Shown here: piece by piece, positions 16,259-24,417 of the stretch | Layout of the letters: the number at the start of each line of letters is the position of its first letter | Numbering within the stretch: position 1 is the first letter of the stretch | NCBI GenBank assembly: GCA_937991535.1 | Contig: CALKHN010000062.1 | Location: forward strand, 1-41,008 | Length of the DNA: 41,008 nt | Source: an uncultured Sphingobacteriales bacterium | Lineage (GTDB): Bacteria; Bacteroidota; Bacteroidia; Chitinophagales; Chitinophagaceae | Reading direction: 5' to 3' | The notes under the pieces: generated by a model | Seen by the model: the letters and a program-made list of their open reading frames with translations, nothing else | Told to the model about the DNA's origin: nothing | The model's database searches: none | Made by a program: the position numbers and the translations under genes

Positions 16259-18259
16259 CTACTCCTGCTGCACCAAATGTTTCAGTTTTGGGTCATTCTT
16301 AATCCGTTCCATTTCGTTCTCCACAATATTCACAACGTCCAGCTTTATTTGCTTGTAATTGCTCTCTATTTCCTGCTTCATGTTGTTGATTCCGGTTTCA
16401 TCAACAAAAGATAGAATCTGGGGTATCTTATGATACGCTTTAGTTTCTGCAGCAACCTTTTCACTCTCGACAACAATTTCGGCGTGAAAAATCTTTTGCT
16501 CAATGCGCTCATCAAAGTTATCCGATACTGCCCCTACGAACATACCTTGGGTGAGTGTTGAGATTTTTGAAGCAGGAATCAGGCTATCTAATTGGGTAGA
16601 AATAGAGGTGGATTTGTCATTTCGGTTGATGGTTATACTTTGGCGTTTTTGGAGCACTCTCCCGAAGCGCTCAGAAAGGCTTTTTGCGGTTTCTCCAACC
16701 ACCTGACCGGAGAAGATATTTCCCACGGTATTTTGGATTACTTTACTTTCTTTGTCGCCGTAATCCCTCGTTAATTGAGAAAAATCCTGAAAGCCCAGGC
16801 AGACGGCTACTTTATTACTTCGTGCTGTTGCAATAAGATTATCCAATCCCCGGAAATATATCGTCGGTAATTCGTCGATGATCACGGAGCTTTTAAGCTG
16901 CCCTTTCTTGTTGATGAGCTTTACAATTCTCGAGTTGTATAAGCCCAACGCAGCCGAATAAATATTTTGCCGGTCTGGATTGTTACCCACACACAAAATC
17001 TTCGGTTCCTCAGGATTGTTAATGTCCAATGTAAAATCATCGCCTGTCATTACCCAATACAACTGTGGGCTGATCATCCTTGACAACGGTATTTTTGCAG
17101 ATGCAATCTGACCCTGTAATTGGTCTTGGGCGCCGCCTTGCCACGCATCCATAAAGGGAGATAAATAGTTTTCAAGATCAGGGTAAGAGGTCAGAATCGT
17201 GAATACATCTGCGTACTTTTTATTCAACAGTTCTATGGCGTGTGGAAACGTACAGTACTTTCCGTTCTCATAGATTTTTAAGTACCAAATTATCGCAGCT
17301 AATAAGATGATAGGCGATTCGACAAAGAAGTCCCCTTGTTTCTGAATCCAGCTCCGGTTGAGATTTAGCATGATTGTGTAAGCAGCTTCATAGGCATCGG
17401 ATATATCCGTCATAAATTCAGGATTAAGTGGATTGCACCGATGACTCCTGCGCGGGTCATCAAAGTTGATGACATAGAACTTAGGTTTTACCTTATATTT
17501 ATCAGCATGCTTCAACAAGTGGTTATAGGCAATTGTGGAAAGGTCGTCAAATTTGAAATCATAGATGTACATTGAAAAGCCTTTCTCAATCTGCTGTTTA
17601 ATGTAATTGTTGATAATGGCATAAGACTTACCGGAACCGGGTGTGCCGAGTACAATCGTCGCACGAAATGGATTGACAATATTTATCCAGCCATTATTCC
17701 ATTTGTTTTTGTAATAGAATTTGGTCGGCAGATTGACTGAGTATTCATTCTCCATTAACTTGGTTTCCTGCATAAAGCTTTCGTTTTCGCTATTAAAAAC
17801 ATCATCCATCAAGTTGTTGCGAAGTAGCCGGCTCATCCATACGCCAGCCACCATTAAAGAGACATAGCCAAAACCAGTGGTTAGGATATACAGAAACGTA
17901 GCAGTGTTCAAGGATAACTTTAGTAGTGGGTAGTTCAGAAAAAATAACATGAAGCCGAATACTAAAGCCGCGTAAATTTTGTCCCAGGTAATCTTTTCGT
18001 TCTTTACGCCTTTCGTGCCCAAACAGCTCAATGTCAACAATACCAAAGCGAAAACTTTGGTGTATAAGGTATGTTCAAACAGCCCCGCCGTTCGGTTGAA
18101 ACTCTTTAAAATCTTATTGATGATTTCCAATGTCCAGCCACGGTGTAAAAAGAATCCATAGCAAAACCAGTACAAGTGCATCAACACTATGATGATGCTC
18201 ACTGCACGCATAAAGCCCATAATCTTGGCTAAGCCTCTCAAGTCATCTTCGCCCTGCAT
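16259..18259 (-). CDS. mobC: MobC, type IV coupling protein (TraG/VirD4 class)
   Basis: 666 residues. The N-terminus has membrane helices (about 16-38, 68-82, 95-113, 121-142), followed by the cytoplasmic RecA-like ATPase: Walker A GTPGSGKS (205-212) and Walker B SVIIDELP (458-465). A TARSNK...GFQDFSQL segment follows, typical of coupling proteins. It links the relaxase-DNA complex to the mating channel and powers DNA transfer. In Bacteroidetes elements this protein is called MobC and is encoded beside mobA and mobB, as here. It lies 99 bases after mobB and faces the metal cargo at its 3' side, so 16129-16258 is the junction between the transfer module and the cargo. Confidence 0.93.
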   Translation of the reverse strand: MQGEDDLRGLAKIMGFMRAVSIIIVLMHLYWFCYGFFLHRGWTLEIINKILKSFNRTAGLFEHTLYTKVFALVLLTLSCLGTKGVKNEKITWDKIYAALVFGFMLFFLNYPLLKLSLNTATFLYILTTGFGYVSLMVAGVWMSRLLRNNLMDDVFNSENESFMQETKLMENEYSVNLPTKFYYKNKWNNGWINIVNPFRATIVLGTPGSGKSYAIINNYIKQQIEKGFSMYIYDFKFDDLSTIAYNHLLKHADKYKVKPKFYVINFDDPRRSHRCNPLNPEFMTDISDAYEAAYTIMLNLNRSWIQKQGDFFVESPIILLAAIIWYLKIYENGKYCTFPHAIELLNKKYADVFTILTSYPDLENYLSPFMDAWQGGAQDQLQGQIASAKIPLSRMISPQLYWVMTGDDFTLDINNPEEPKILCVGNNPDRQNIYSAALGLYNSRIVKLINKKGQLKSSVIIDELPTIYFRGLDNLIATARSNKVAVCLGFQDFSQLTRDYGDKESKVIQNTVGNIFSGQVVGETAKSLSERFGRVLQKRQSITINRNDKSTSISTQLDSLIPASKISTLTQGMFVGAVSDNFDERIEQKIFHAEIVVESEKVAAETKAYHKIPQILSFVDETGINNMKQEIESNYKQIKLDVVNIVENEMERIKNDPKLKHLVQQE

Positions 18260-18358
18260 TTTTTAATTTTAGTGTGCGGGTGTGAATTTATGAGCTGTTA
18301 GTATTACTGCGAAGTTGATGGCAGTCCGAGGCCATGTAAGGCGGTGTTTGGCTAAATA

Positions 18359-19651
18359 TTACCGCCGGGTTTTCTTGCGTTTCTTTTTCTTCTTCATTCG
18401 ATTGGCAAATTCCAGTTCTTCATAATCTTCACCTTGGGTTTCAAACATAAATAATCCGCTAAAGGCATCTATCAAGCTGTCGTCTAATCTTTCAGGAAGG
18501 TCGATTTCAAATATTGGATGTGGCCTTTCATTTGACAAATCTTCCTTATCCTGTTGGGGGGATATTTTTGCTTTGGGTTCTTTAACAACCTTCACAACAG
18601 GTTTGATATTATTATTCCAGTAGTTGTTAAAAGTATTTGCGGAAAGTTCCTTTGCCAATCGTGAACCGTTCCAAACGGTTTTGGAATTATGGTCGATAAA
18701 CGTCATCCCATAAATACGTCCGGTATCATTTCTTCGTACTACCACGTTGACTCCTTGCTCGCCCAACTGTTTTTTAAATTCTACTTCATCGGAAGTGGAC
18801 TGTAAAGCAATAGTGACGGCTGCCTTTAAAGTCCTTTTGACCGGATGGTCTTTCAAAGCCGTTTTGCATTTAGCAAGGTGTAATTCCAAAGCGGATAACC
18901 CCGCATTCTTGCCAAACATCGAAGCTTTAAAAGGAGTTCCTGTTCTTTGCCGATGGTCATTCAACGGCAGGTACACCAAGCCCCTTCGCATTTTTTCCTG
19001 CAATTCTCCTTCTATTTTCTCGGTAGTAATATTGAACAGGGATAACAAGGCGTTGTACTCCCCCAAAGTTTGAAACTGATAATAGTTTGGTAAATGCCGA
19101 ACCACGGAGGCCATTTGACTTTTTACGTCCCCTGCTTTATAATTCAGCGGTTTAAAAATCCTGTTATTCTGCTTCCGTTCCTTGTCTGTTGCGGGGATTA
19201 AATGATACTGTTTTTCAAGGTCGCGACAGACTTTCATCGACCGTACTTTTTCGAATTTGTCTGAAATCTTTCTGCCGTTTTCATCTACGCAAACCGAAAC
19301 GATATGAATGTGAGAACGGTCAATATCCGTATGTTTAAACACAACAAAGGGCTGTTCTCCGTAGCCCATTTCACGCATATACTGTTGTGCCATTTCTCTA
19401 TAAGTGTCATCACTGACTTTATCATTTGGATCGGGATTGAGCGAAATATGAACTGTATGTTTCTCCGTATTACGGTTTGCCAATAGGTAAGGAGCAAAAG
19501 ATTGCGCTAATTGTGCCACGGAATATTTCCCATCGGTCGTTTCAATAATCTTATTGGCGAACAGGATTTGTCCGTTTTCTTTTTCCACTTTAAGATTATT
19601 ATAGGCCAATGCGCCATATAAATTCCCGCCCCTTCCTATTTTCGCGATCAT
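18359..19651 (-). CDS. mobB: MobB relaxase
   Basis: 430 residues. The relaxase/mobilization nuclease domain occupies about 1-300. N-terminal tyrosines Y12 and Y17 are candidate nucleophiles. The metal-binding triad is H107 with H114 and H116 in HTDIDRSHIHIV (107-118), the HxH motif of MOBP-type relaxases. It nicks one strand at oriT and leads it through the channel. The C-terminus is acidic then ends in a Lys/Arg cluster (KKKKKRKKTRR). The start overlaps the mobA stop by 4 bases, so MobA and MobB are co-translated, fitting a relaxosome of the two. The palindromic oriT candidate lies just upstream of mobA. Confidence 0.93.
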   Translation of the reverse strand: MIAKIGRGGNLYGALAYNNLKVEKENGQILFANKIIETTDGKYSVAQLAQSFAPYLLANRNTEKHTVHISLNPDPNDKVSDDTYREMAQQYMREMGYGEQPFVVFKHTDIDRSHIHIVSVCVDENGRKISDKFEKVRSMKVCRDLEKQYHLIPATDKERKQNNRIFKPLNYKAGDVKSQMASVVRHLPNYYQFQTLGEYNALLSLFNITTEKIEGELQEKMRRGLVYLPLNDHRQRTGTPFKASMFGKNAGLSALELHLAKCKTALKDHPVKRTLKAAVTIALQSTSDEVEFKKQLGEQGVNVVVRRNDTGRIYGMTFIDHNSKTVWNGSRLAKELSANTFNNYWNNNIKPVVKVVKEPKAKISPQQDKEDLSNERPHPIFEIDLPERLDDSLIDAFSGLFMFETQGEDYEELEFANRMKKKKKRKKTRR

Positions 19652-20094
19652 TTTTCGCCTTGTTTTTTCAGATAATTTTCCTCAAATTCTTCTGTGAGTT
19701 TGACCACCTTTTGGAATAATTGCACCATTTCTAAGGTCTGTTTTTCCAATTTATAAAGGAACGCTGCGGCTTTCTTTTCAGAAAAATTGCGGTATAGCAG
19801 CTTTACAATTTGGTTATAATTCACGCCTACCGAACGGAATTGCGTATGAAACGAAGTCAGCCGCATATAATAATCTACCGTCCCTTTGTCAATCTTAACG
19901 GTCTTTATCGTCTTGTCAAAGATGCAAGACATGATAAAATGGGCTTTTACTTGCATGCCCGATTTGTCAAAAAGGGCAAGAAAACGGGCGTGTTCCTCTT
20001 CATTCAGAGAAATGGTGTACCGGATATTAGCCGGGTCGGTTTTCCGTGGTCGCCCAGTTTTCCTTGATTGTTTTTTATGTTTCTCATTCATCAC
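19648..20094 (-). CDS. mobA: MobA, relaxosome accessory protein
   Basis: 148 residues. A basic start (KHKKQSRKTGRPRKTDP) with an AT-hook-like GRPRK precedes a segment RYTISLNEEEHARFLALF and a helical remainder ending in a coiled stretch. This is the MobA-type accessory protein of Bacteroidetes conjugative elements, which binds near oriT and helps the relaxase. It probably uses a ribbon-helix-helix fold, judged by the short beta strand (RYTISL) followed by two helices. Its stop overlaps the mobB start (ATGA). The region immediately upstream, 20100-20290, is rich in inverted repeats, as expected for its binding site. Confidence 0.85.
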   Translation of the reverse strand: MMNEKHKKQSRKTGRPRKTDPANIRYTISLNEEEHARFLALFDKSGMQVKAHFIMSCIFDKTIKTVKIDKGTVDYYMRLTSFHTQFRSVGVNYNQIVKLLYRNFSEKKAAAFLYKLEKQTLEMVQLFQKVVKLTEEFEENYLKKQGEK

Positions 20095-20149
20095 TAATCC
20101 ATTTTTAATTCACACAAAAAGCCGACTTCGGAGGTCTTTTTCTGCCCCC

Positions 20150-20286
20150 TGCAAGGGCAAGTTGTTTTGAGCACCGGAATTCTTTTCGAGATGCTCAAAA
20201 CACAACTTGCCGTGTTCTGATGAACACAAAAATCCGCCCTTCGGGACGGATTGAATTAAACAGGGAAAAAACGGCTTGATGCCGTT
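20150..20286. other. Palindrome-rich region upstream of mobA, candidate oriT
   Basis: Three hairpins lie within 137 bases. First, GGCAAGTTGTTTTGAGCA (20156-20173) against 20192-20211, identical apart from two extra bases in the right arm, with an 18-base loop. Second, TCCGCCC (20233-20239) against GGACGGA (20244-20250) with one mismatch and a TTCG loop. Third, AACGGC (20270-20275) against GCCGTT (20281-20286). Relaxase targets are typically inverted repeats beside the mob genes, so this is the best oriT candidate in the window. The nick site cannot be placed. A minus-strand open frame over it (20110-20343) is explained by the repeats. Confidence 0.5.
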
Positions 20287-20343
20287 TGCCACCGCAGTCC
20301 ATTTTAATCCTTCGCTTTGAGTGGTTCTGTTTATAAAATCCAT

Positions 20344-20766
20344 TTTACAAAGTAAAATAGTATTAATGAGAGTGTTGCACCATCAGCGGCTGCCAAATAC
20401 AACCAACAGAAGCCAAACGCTGCCATGTGTTACTAAGCAACTGAATCATTTGTTTTATTTGCCTTAAAGCTTTAGGGCAGGTAGTAAAGAAGAGTATAAA
20501 GCGGGATTTGAATGCAGAGCTGTTGCAATAAAAGCAAATGGTTTTAAAAGTGTAAAACCATAAAACTATAAAAGTTTAAAAGCGGTAAAGCATTTTACCA
20601 TTTATAAGCTTTACTGCCCGTTTCGGAATATTCCTGACAAGGCAAGAAACAGTTTTCTAAAACAATAAAAAAGGAACACAGGAAAAATGAAAAGAGGAAG
20701 TTTTTAAATGAATCCAAATTCAAACCTCTGAAAATGATAAAACGTAAAACAATAAATTTTTAAATA
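20344..20766. other. Non-coding AT-rich region before the original traA
   Basis: This 423-base stretch has no convincing gene. It is AT-rich with repeated TAAAA/TTTAAAAG runs (20545-20585) and a small hairpin GGTAAA (20584-20589)/TTTACC (20594-20599). It should hold the original promoter of the tra operon, but I find no exact TAnnTTTG element with a well-placed partner. Confidence 0.5.
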
Positions 20767-20928
20767 ATGGAAACAACAAAAGAAATCTTGAAAATCAGTT
20801 TTGCCACGCAAAAAGGCGGTGTAGGTAAATCGACAATGACAAGCCTGCTGGCAAGTGTACTTCACTACCGTTTAGGCTATAATGTTTTGATTATGGATTG
20901 CGACTTTCCCCAACACCTGACTTCCTAA
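20767..20928 (+). pseudogene. traA: traA 5' remnant, truncated by the IS
   Basis: The frame starts at ATG 20767-20769 and encodes 53 residues: METTKE followed by the ParA Walker A region KGGVGKST (16-23 of the remnant) and MDCDFPQH. It then runs into the IS end and stops after three foreign residues (LTS). Bases 20780-20916 are identical to 22569-22705, so this is the left copy of the target duplication. It keeps the native start and upstream region but lacks about 200 C-terminal residues. A 53-residue product would contain the ATP loop only and is not expected to function. Confidence 0.9.
20780..20915 (+). repeat. Left copy of the long target-site duplication
   Basis: 136 bases identical to 22569-22704; identity extends one further base (20916 = 22705), which may be the first base of the IS by chance. 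The unique flank is different on both sides. Target duplications this long are typical of the IS1634/IS1549 family and unusual elsewhere, and they fix the IS boundaries here. Confidence 0.93.
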
Positions 20929-22568
20929 TTTTAACACCCAAAATCAAAAAGTTCATTAACCCGTCTATGTTCAGGGGTAAGAAGTAGCGTTTTGGTTATT
21001 TTTTCTTTTGTAATTGGGGTTGTTATTTCAATTTGATAAATGCTTTGTACTATTTCGATGACCTTTTCAGCCGATAAATCAGCTTCTTTCTCCTTTAATT
21101 GTCGCTCAAGCTCCTTATAGATTTTATAAGCGACAAAAACCAAGCATATGTGAGCCTCTATACGATTTTGTTTTCGGTGGAAGACTGGCCTGATCTTTAA
21201 ATCGGTTTTGGCTATTCTAAAGGCTTTTTCGATCTTCCAAAGATGACTGTAGTTCTCCAAAATATCATTTTTATTGAGCTTGGCATTGGTTAAATACCCT
21301 TTTAAACCATCCCATTTTGCATCTTGCCTAAATTTGTCTTGATCAATGACGACTTTCATTTCACCTTCCAATTTCAAATATTTATTGTACCCTCTGTTAT
21401 TAATGCTTGCCTTTGTAAGTCTTCCGGTACGAATGCGCTTTTCAAGCCTTCTTAACCCTTTTTCGCGGTTGTATCGATCCTTTTGAGCACGATTATCAGA
21501 GTAGGTGATAATTAATTTCAAATCTCCCTTTTTAAGAACAGCGCTTTGGCCATTATCAAGATGTAAAGAGAGGATTTTTTCTTTAATGGATTTGGATTCG
21601 CTTTTAATGCGAGCTCCCAAAATAAACTCGTAATTCTTCTCCTGGAGCGCAGCCACGTTTTGATTTGAAAGCAACCCTGAATCGGCCACAATAACCAGTT
21701 GATCAAGATTATATTTTTCTTTGAACCTGTCAATAAGCGGAAGCATGGTGTGGCCCTCGAATTTATTTCCCTCGAAGATGTCATAAGCTAAAGGATAGCC
21801 GTTCTTGCTAACCAGAAGTCCAAGTACTATTTGTGGGTTCTGATGCTTCCCTTCTTTTGAAAAACCTGTTTTTCGAAGCTCATCTTCCTTGTCAATCTTA
21901 AAATAAACAGTGGTTACATCATAAAACACAACGTTGATCTGCCCCTCTAAAACCGTTAAGGTATACTCGTAGCTTATTTGCTCAACCAATTCTTTTTGAG
22001 TGCTGTAAAGCCTATCCAGATAATTATAGATGTCGTCCTCTGAATGGGACTTGTTTGCGTATCGGTATAAATATTCAGTAGTCTTGAGTTTGCTCTTAGG
22101 ATAAACCAAACGATACAAAACTAAATCTCTAAAAAGATCATCTTGGATACGATTAAAACCTATCTCATCAAAAATTTTGCCCAAAACCAAATCAATTCCA
22201 ACAAGTTTGTGTGAAGTGATATGGTCTAATACATTTTGGAAGAGGGCGGCTTCATTTTCAAAATCAAATTCCATTACTCCGGAAGTCGATTTTAACCATT
22301 GATGGGCCTTTTCTGTTAAACCTTTGAGGTCCTTCTCATCTTTTGCCCCACCGAAACTCTTTATAACCTTATATCGCCCCGTGTTTTTGCTCACAACTTG
22401 AACATAAGTCCTCCCATTCTTATTTTTTAAATACCTGACAAACATAATAGTAATGGGCAAAAATTAAAATTAACACCCAGAATCGAAAATATGAAAAATG
22501 TAATAAAATGAAAATCAGTTAAGTATAATAATAAATGACACCTATTCAAAAATTACTCGGAAGTCAGG
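20916..22568 (-). mobile_element. IS1634-family insertion sequence inside traA
   Basis: An element of about 1653 bp, bounded by inverted ends CCTGACTTCC (20916-20925) and GGAAGTCAGG (22559-22568). The match continues imperfectly inward (both have TAATTTT next). It carries one transposase gene on the minus strand. A further direct pair, TTAACACCCAAAATCAAAA (20930-20948) and TTAACACCCAGAATCGAAAA (22470-22489), lies just inside both ends. The insertion split traA and duplicated 136-137 bp of it. The right end supplies the ATG from which the rebuilt traA now reads. The perfect duplication suggests a fairly recent insertion. Confidence 0.9.
20931..22445 (-). CDS. IS1634-family DDE transposase
   Basis: 504 residues from the ATG at 22443-22445. 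The frame could extend five codons to a TTG, but the ATG beginning MFVRYLKN is the normal family start. DDE-type features are visible: FYDVTTVYF with the first Asp (about 170), GKHQNPQIVLGLL, the second Asp in VIVADSGLLSN (about 257), and the late WKIEKAFRIAKTDL with the Glu (about 424). The length and this motif set fit the IS1634 (IS4-related) group. It looks intact, so the element may be active. It reads against the tra operon, away from the rebuilt traA. Confidence 0.92.
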   Translation of the reverse strand: MFVRYLKNKNGRTYVQVVSKNTGRYKVIKSFGGAKDEKDLKGLTEKAHQWLKSTSGVMEFDFENEAALFQNVLDHITSHKLVGIDLVLGKIFDEIGFNRIQDDLFRDLVLYRLVYPKSKLKTTEYLYRYANKSHSEDDIYNYLDRLYSTQKELVEQISYEYTLTVLEGQINVVFYDVTTVYFKIDKEDELRKTGFSKEGKHQNPQIVLGLLVSKNGYPLAYDIFEGNKFEGHTMLPLIDRFKEKYNLDQLVIVADSGLLSNQNVAALQEKNYEFILGARIKSESKSIKEKILSLHLDNGQSAVLKKGDLKLIITYSDNRAQKDRYNREKGLRRLEKRIRTGRLTKASINNRGYNKYLKLEGEMKVVIDQDKFRQDAKWDGLKGYLTNAKLNKNDILENYSHLWKIEKAFRIAKTDLKIRPVFHRKQNRIEAHICLVFVAYKIYKELERQLKEKEADLSAEKVIEIVQSIYQIEITTPITKEKITKTLLLTPEHRRVNELFDFGC

Positions 22569-23323
22569 AAGAAATCTTGAAAATCAGTTTTGCCACGCAA
22601 AAAGGCGGTGTAGGTAAATCGACAATGACAAGCCTGCTGGCAAGTGTACTTCACTACCGTTTAGGCTATAATGTTTTGATTATGGATTGCGACTTTCCCC
22701 AACACAGTTTGACTAAAATGCGGGAACGAGATAAGAAGACGGTAATGCAAAATGAGTATCACAAAAAGGTTGCTTTAAAGCAATTCCAAAATATCTCCAA
22801 GAAAGCATATCCGATCATTAAATGTAAAGCTGAAACTGCTTTGAATAAGGCATCCGAATATCTGGAACAAGTAACGGTTAAACCGGATGTGATATTTTTT
22901 GACCTGCCGGGAACGGCCAACACAAAGGGAGTACTGACCACCCTGAAAAAGATGGATTATATTTTTTCCCCGATTACAGCCGATCGTTTGGTCTTAGAAA
23001 GTACTTTGGGCTTTGCCAAGGCTTTTCTCGGACTGCCGATGGCAAAAGGCAGCAGCACAGAACAACAATTATGGCTTTTCTGGAATCAAGTGGACGGCAG
23101 GGAGCGAACCGGCCTGTATGATGCTTACCAGGAGGTCATTAAGAAACTTGACCTGTCCATTATGGAAACAAGAATAATGGACAGCAAGCGTTTCCGAAAG
23201 GAAGCCGAGGATACGAATGGATATGTATTCCGGTCGAGCTTACTGGCCCCGGAAGCGCAGCCAATGAAAGCAACCCGACTGGATCTGTTTATTGAGGAAT
23301 TTTTGAAAATTGTTCACCTCTAA
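22535..23323 (+). CDS. traA: TraA (ParA-like ATPase), rebuilt with an IS-derived start
   Basis: 262 residues. The first 11 (MTPIQKLLGSQ) are encoded by the IS right end; the rest is native TraA, which would have been 255 residues with METTKE at its start. ParA features: deviant Walker A KGGVGKST (23-30), MDCDFPQH (51-58), FFDLPGT (about 130), and a late MKATRLDLF. TraA heads the Bacteroidetes tra operon; its role is probably positioning or regulation, not channel building. The duplication supplied by the IS restores the whole ATPase, so the protein is likely functional. Its promoter is now unclear: the native one lies 1.7 kb away behind the IS. TraB follows after 11 bases. Confidence 0.9.
   Translation: MTPIQKLLGSQEEILKISFATQKGGVGKSTMTSLLASVLHYRLGYNVLIMDCDFPQHSLTKMRERDKKTVMQNEYHKKVALKQFQNISKKAYPIIKCKAETALNKASEYLEQVTVKPDVIFFDLPGTANTKGVLTTLKKMDYIFSPITADRLVLESTLGFAKAFLGLPMAKGSSTEQQLWLFWNQVDGRERTGLYDAYQEVIKKLDLSIMETRIMDSKRFRKEAEDTNGYVFRSSLLAPEAQPMKATRLDLFIEEFLKIVHL
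22569..22704 (+). repeat. Right copy of the long target-site duplication
   Basis: Identical to 20780-20915. It contains the codons for the TraA Walker A loop and thereby completes the gene on the right side of the IS. The left border is the IS end (GGAAGTCAGG, 22559-22568); the right border continues into the intact remainder of traA. Confidence 0.93.
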
Positions 23324-23334
23324 AATCCTAAACG

Positions 23335-23736
23335 ATGGCTATAAATAGGAAGAATAACGACTTTGAGAAACCTGACGTGGATGAGGAATACCTAATGAAC
23401 GTCATTAGCGGTGATGAATCTACGCCACAACCCGATACAACAGAACATTCTGTTCAGAACGAAGCAAAACCTAAGGAAAGGATCCGCAAGAATTCAGCAA
23501 AGAGGGTAGATTACGAAGATACCTTTTTGGTCAACCGATTCCCGTCAGGCCGTAATGGTAAAGTTGTGTACATCCGTCCTGAATACCACGAAAGGTTGCT
23601 CCGTATCGTGCAGCTCACGAGAGAAGAAAGAATAACTCTCTATTCGTACATAGACAATATCCTTGAACATCACTTTGAGGAATTTGGAGAAGACATCAAA
23701 GATTATTTTGACAAACATTTTAAACCCATTTTATAG
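23335..23736 (+). CDS. traB: TraB (DUF3408 conjugal transfer protein)
   Basis: 133 residues. A charged, low-complexity N-terminal half (to about 55) is followed by the DUF3408-type domain (about 62-130) with FLVNRFPSGRNGKVVYIRPE, a short strand-helix-helix pattern as in ribbon-helix-helix DNA binders. No signal or membrane segment is seen. Proteins of this family follow traA in Bacteroidetes conjugative elements and are taken as small DNA-binding or partition partners of TraA (inference). The gene is 11 bases after traA and 3 bases before traD. Confidence 0.85.
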   Translation: MAINRKNNDFEKPDVDEEYLMNVISGDESTPQPDTTEHSVQNEAKPKERIRKNSAKRVDYEDTFLVNRFPSGRNGKVVYIRPEYHERLLRIVQLTREERITLYSYIDNILEHHFEEFGEDIKDYFDKHFKPIL

Positions 23737-23739
23737 CTC

Positions 23740-24378
23740 ATGGAAAGTGTAATCGTAATCTGCCTGTTGATCATCATTGTGCTGCTTTTACAGGATAAAG
23801 TAGTTATAAAGTGGAAACCGAAGCAGAGAGCTAAACGGGAAAAGGCCAATCTTAATCTGCCGGATATTATGGGGCAACCGAAACCAATTAGGTACCGATC
23901 AACGCCAAACACGGCCTCCCAAGGCCACATTGAAGAACCGGAAATAAATCCCGATAATTTAGACATCGAATACGACGATAATGAAACCGTTGGTATTCAA
24001 ATTCCGCAGGAAGAACTGGACGAGGTTTTCAAAGATGTACCTGATTGGGCAGAAGAGGAGGAAGAATGGAACAGGTATGGAACAGCCAGCGATGATGACG
24101 GTTTAGCCCAAGGGGTTACCATCGAAGAACTATACAGCGTGGGGGCATTGCTCCAAAAAGAAAAATTGGAGCCTGCCCAAAAGGAAACAGCGGCCGATGT
24201 AGTTCAAAGGATACAGGGAACCGATTTGATCAGCTTACTGGAAAGTTCAGTGGAGGATGCTTCCCGAAAGATTGCCGAGCTTTTGGATAGCACTCTTTCA
24301 ACATCTGAGACCAGCGCCGGTTCTTCCACTTTGCGGAAGAATGATTTGGACGATTTTGATATTGAGGAGTTTGCGTAG
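23740..24378 (+). CDS. traD: TraD-like conjugal transfer protein
   Basis: 212 residues. One membrane helix at the very start (2-19), then a basic patch (KWKPKQRAKREK), then a long acidic, probably disordered region with many Asp/Glu and helical stretches near 125-190. This matches TraD of Bacteroidetes elements in size, topology and place after traB. Its function is poorly known and it is unrelated to the F-plasmid TraD coupling protein. There is no traC-labelled gene between traB and traD here. The stop (24376-24378) runs directly into a predicted terminator. Confidence 0.8.
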   Translation: MESVIVICLLIIIVLLLQDKVVIKWKPKQRAKREKANLNLPDIMGQPKPIRYRSTPNTASQGHIEEPEINPDNLDIEYDDNETVGIQIPQEELDEVFKDVPDWAEEEEEWNRYGTASDDDGLAQGVTIEELYSVGALLQKEKLEPAQKETAADVVQRIQGTDLISLLESSVEDASRKIAELLDSTLSTSETSAGSSTLRKNDLDDFDIEEFA

Positions 24379-24417
24379 GGTTTCAAATTAGCAACTAACG
24401 AAACCTATATTTTTTTT
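24379..24417 (+). terminator. Probable intrinsic terminator after traD
   Basis: GGTTTC (24379-24384) pairs with GAAACC (24400-24405). Inside, TTAG (24388-24391) pairs with CTAA (24395-24398) around CAA. The hairpin is followed by TATATTTTTTTT (24406-24417). It starts one base after the traD stop and overlaps the last codons of the convergent ATPase gene. It should end the traA-traD transcript. Confidence 0.65.

Noticed and set aside
20110..20343. 77-residue minus-strand frame upstream of mobA
   Set aside because: Its sequence is dictated by the palindromes of the candidate oriT and it shows no protein-like pattern.
22446..22460. TTG start for the transposase giving five extra residues
   Set aside because: The ATG at 22443-22445 gives the normal family N-terminus; the extension has no support.
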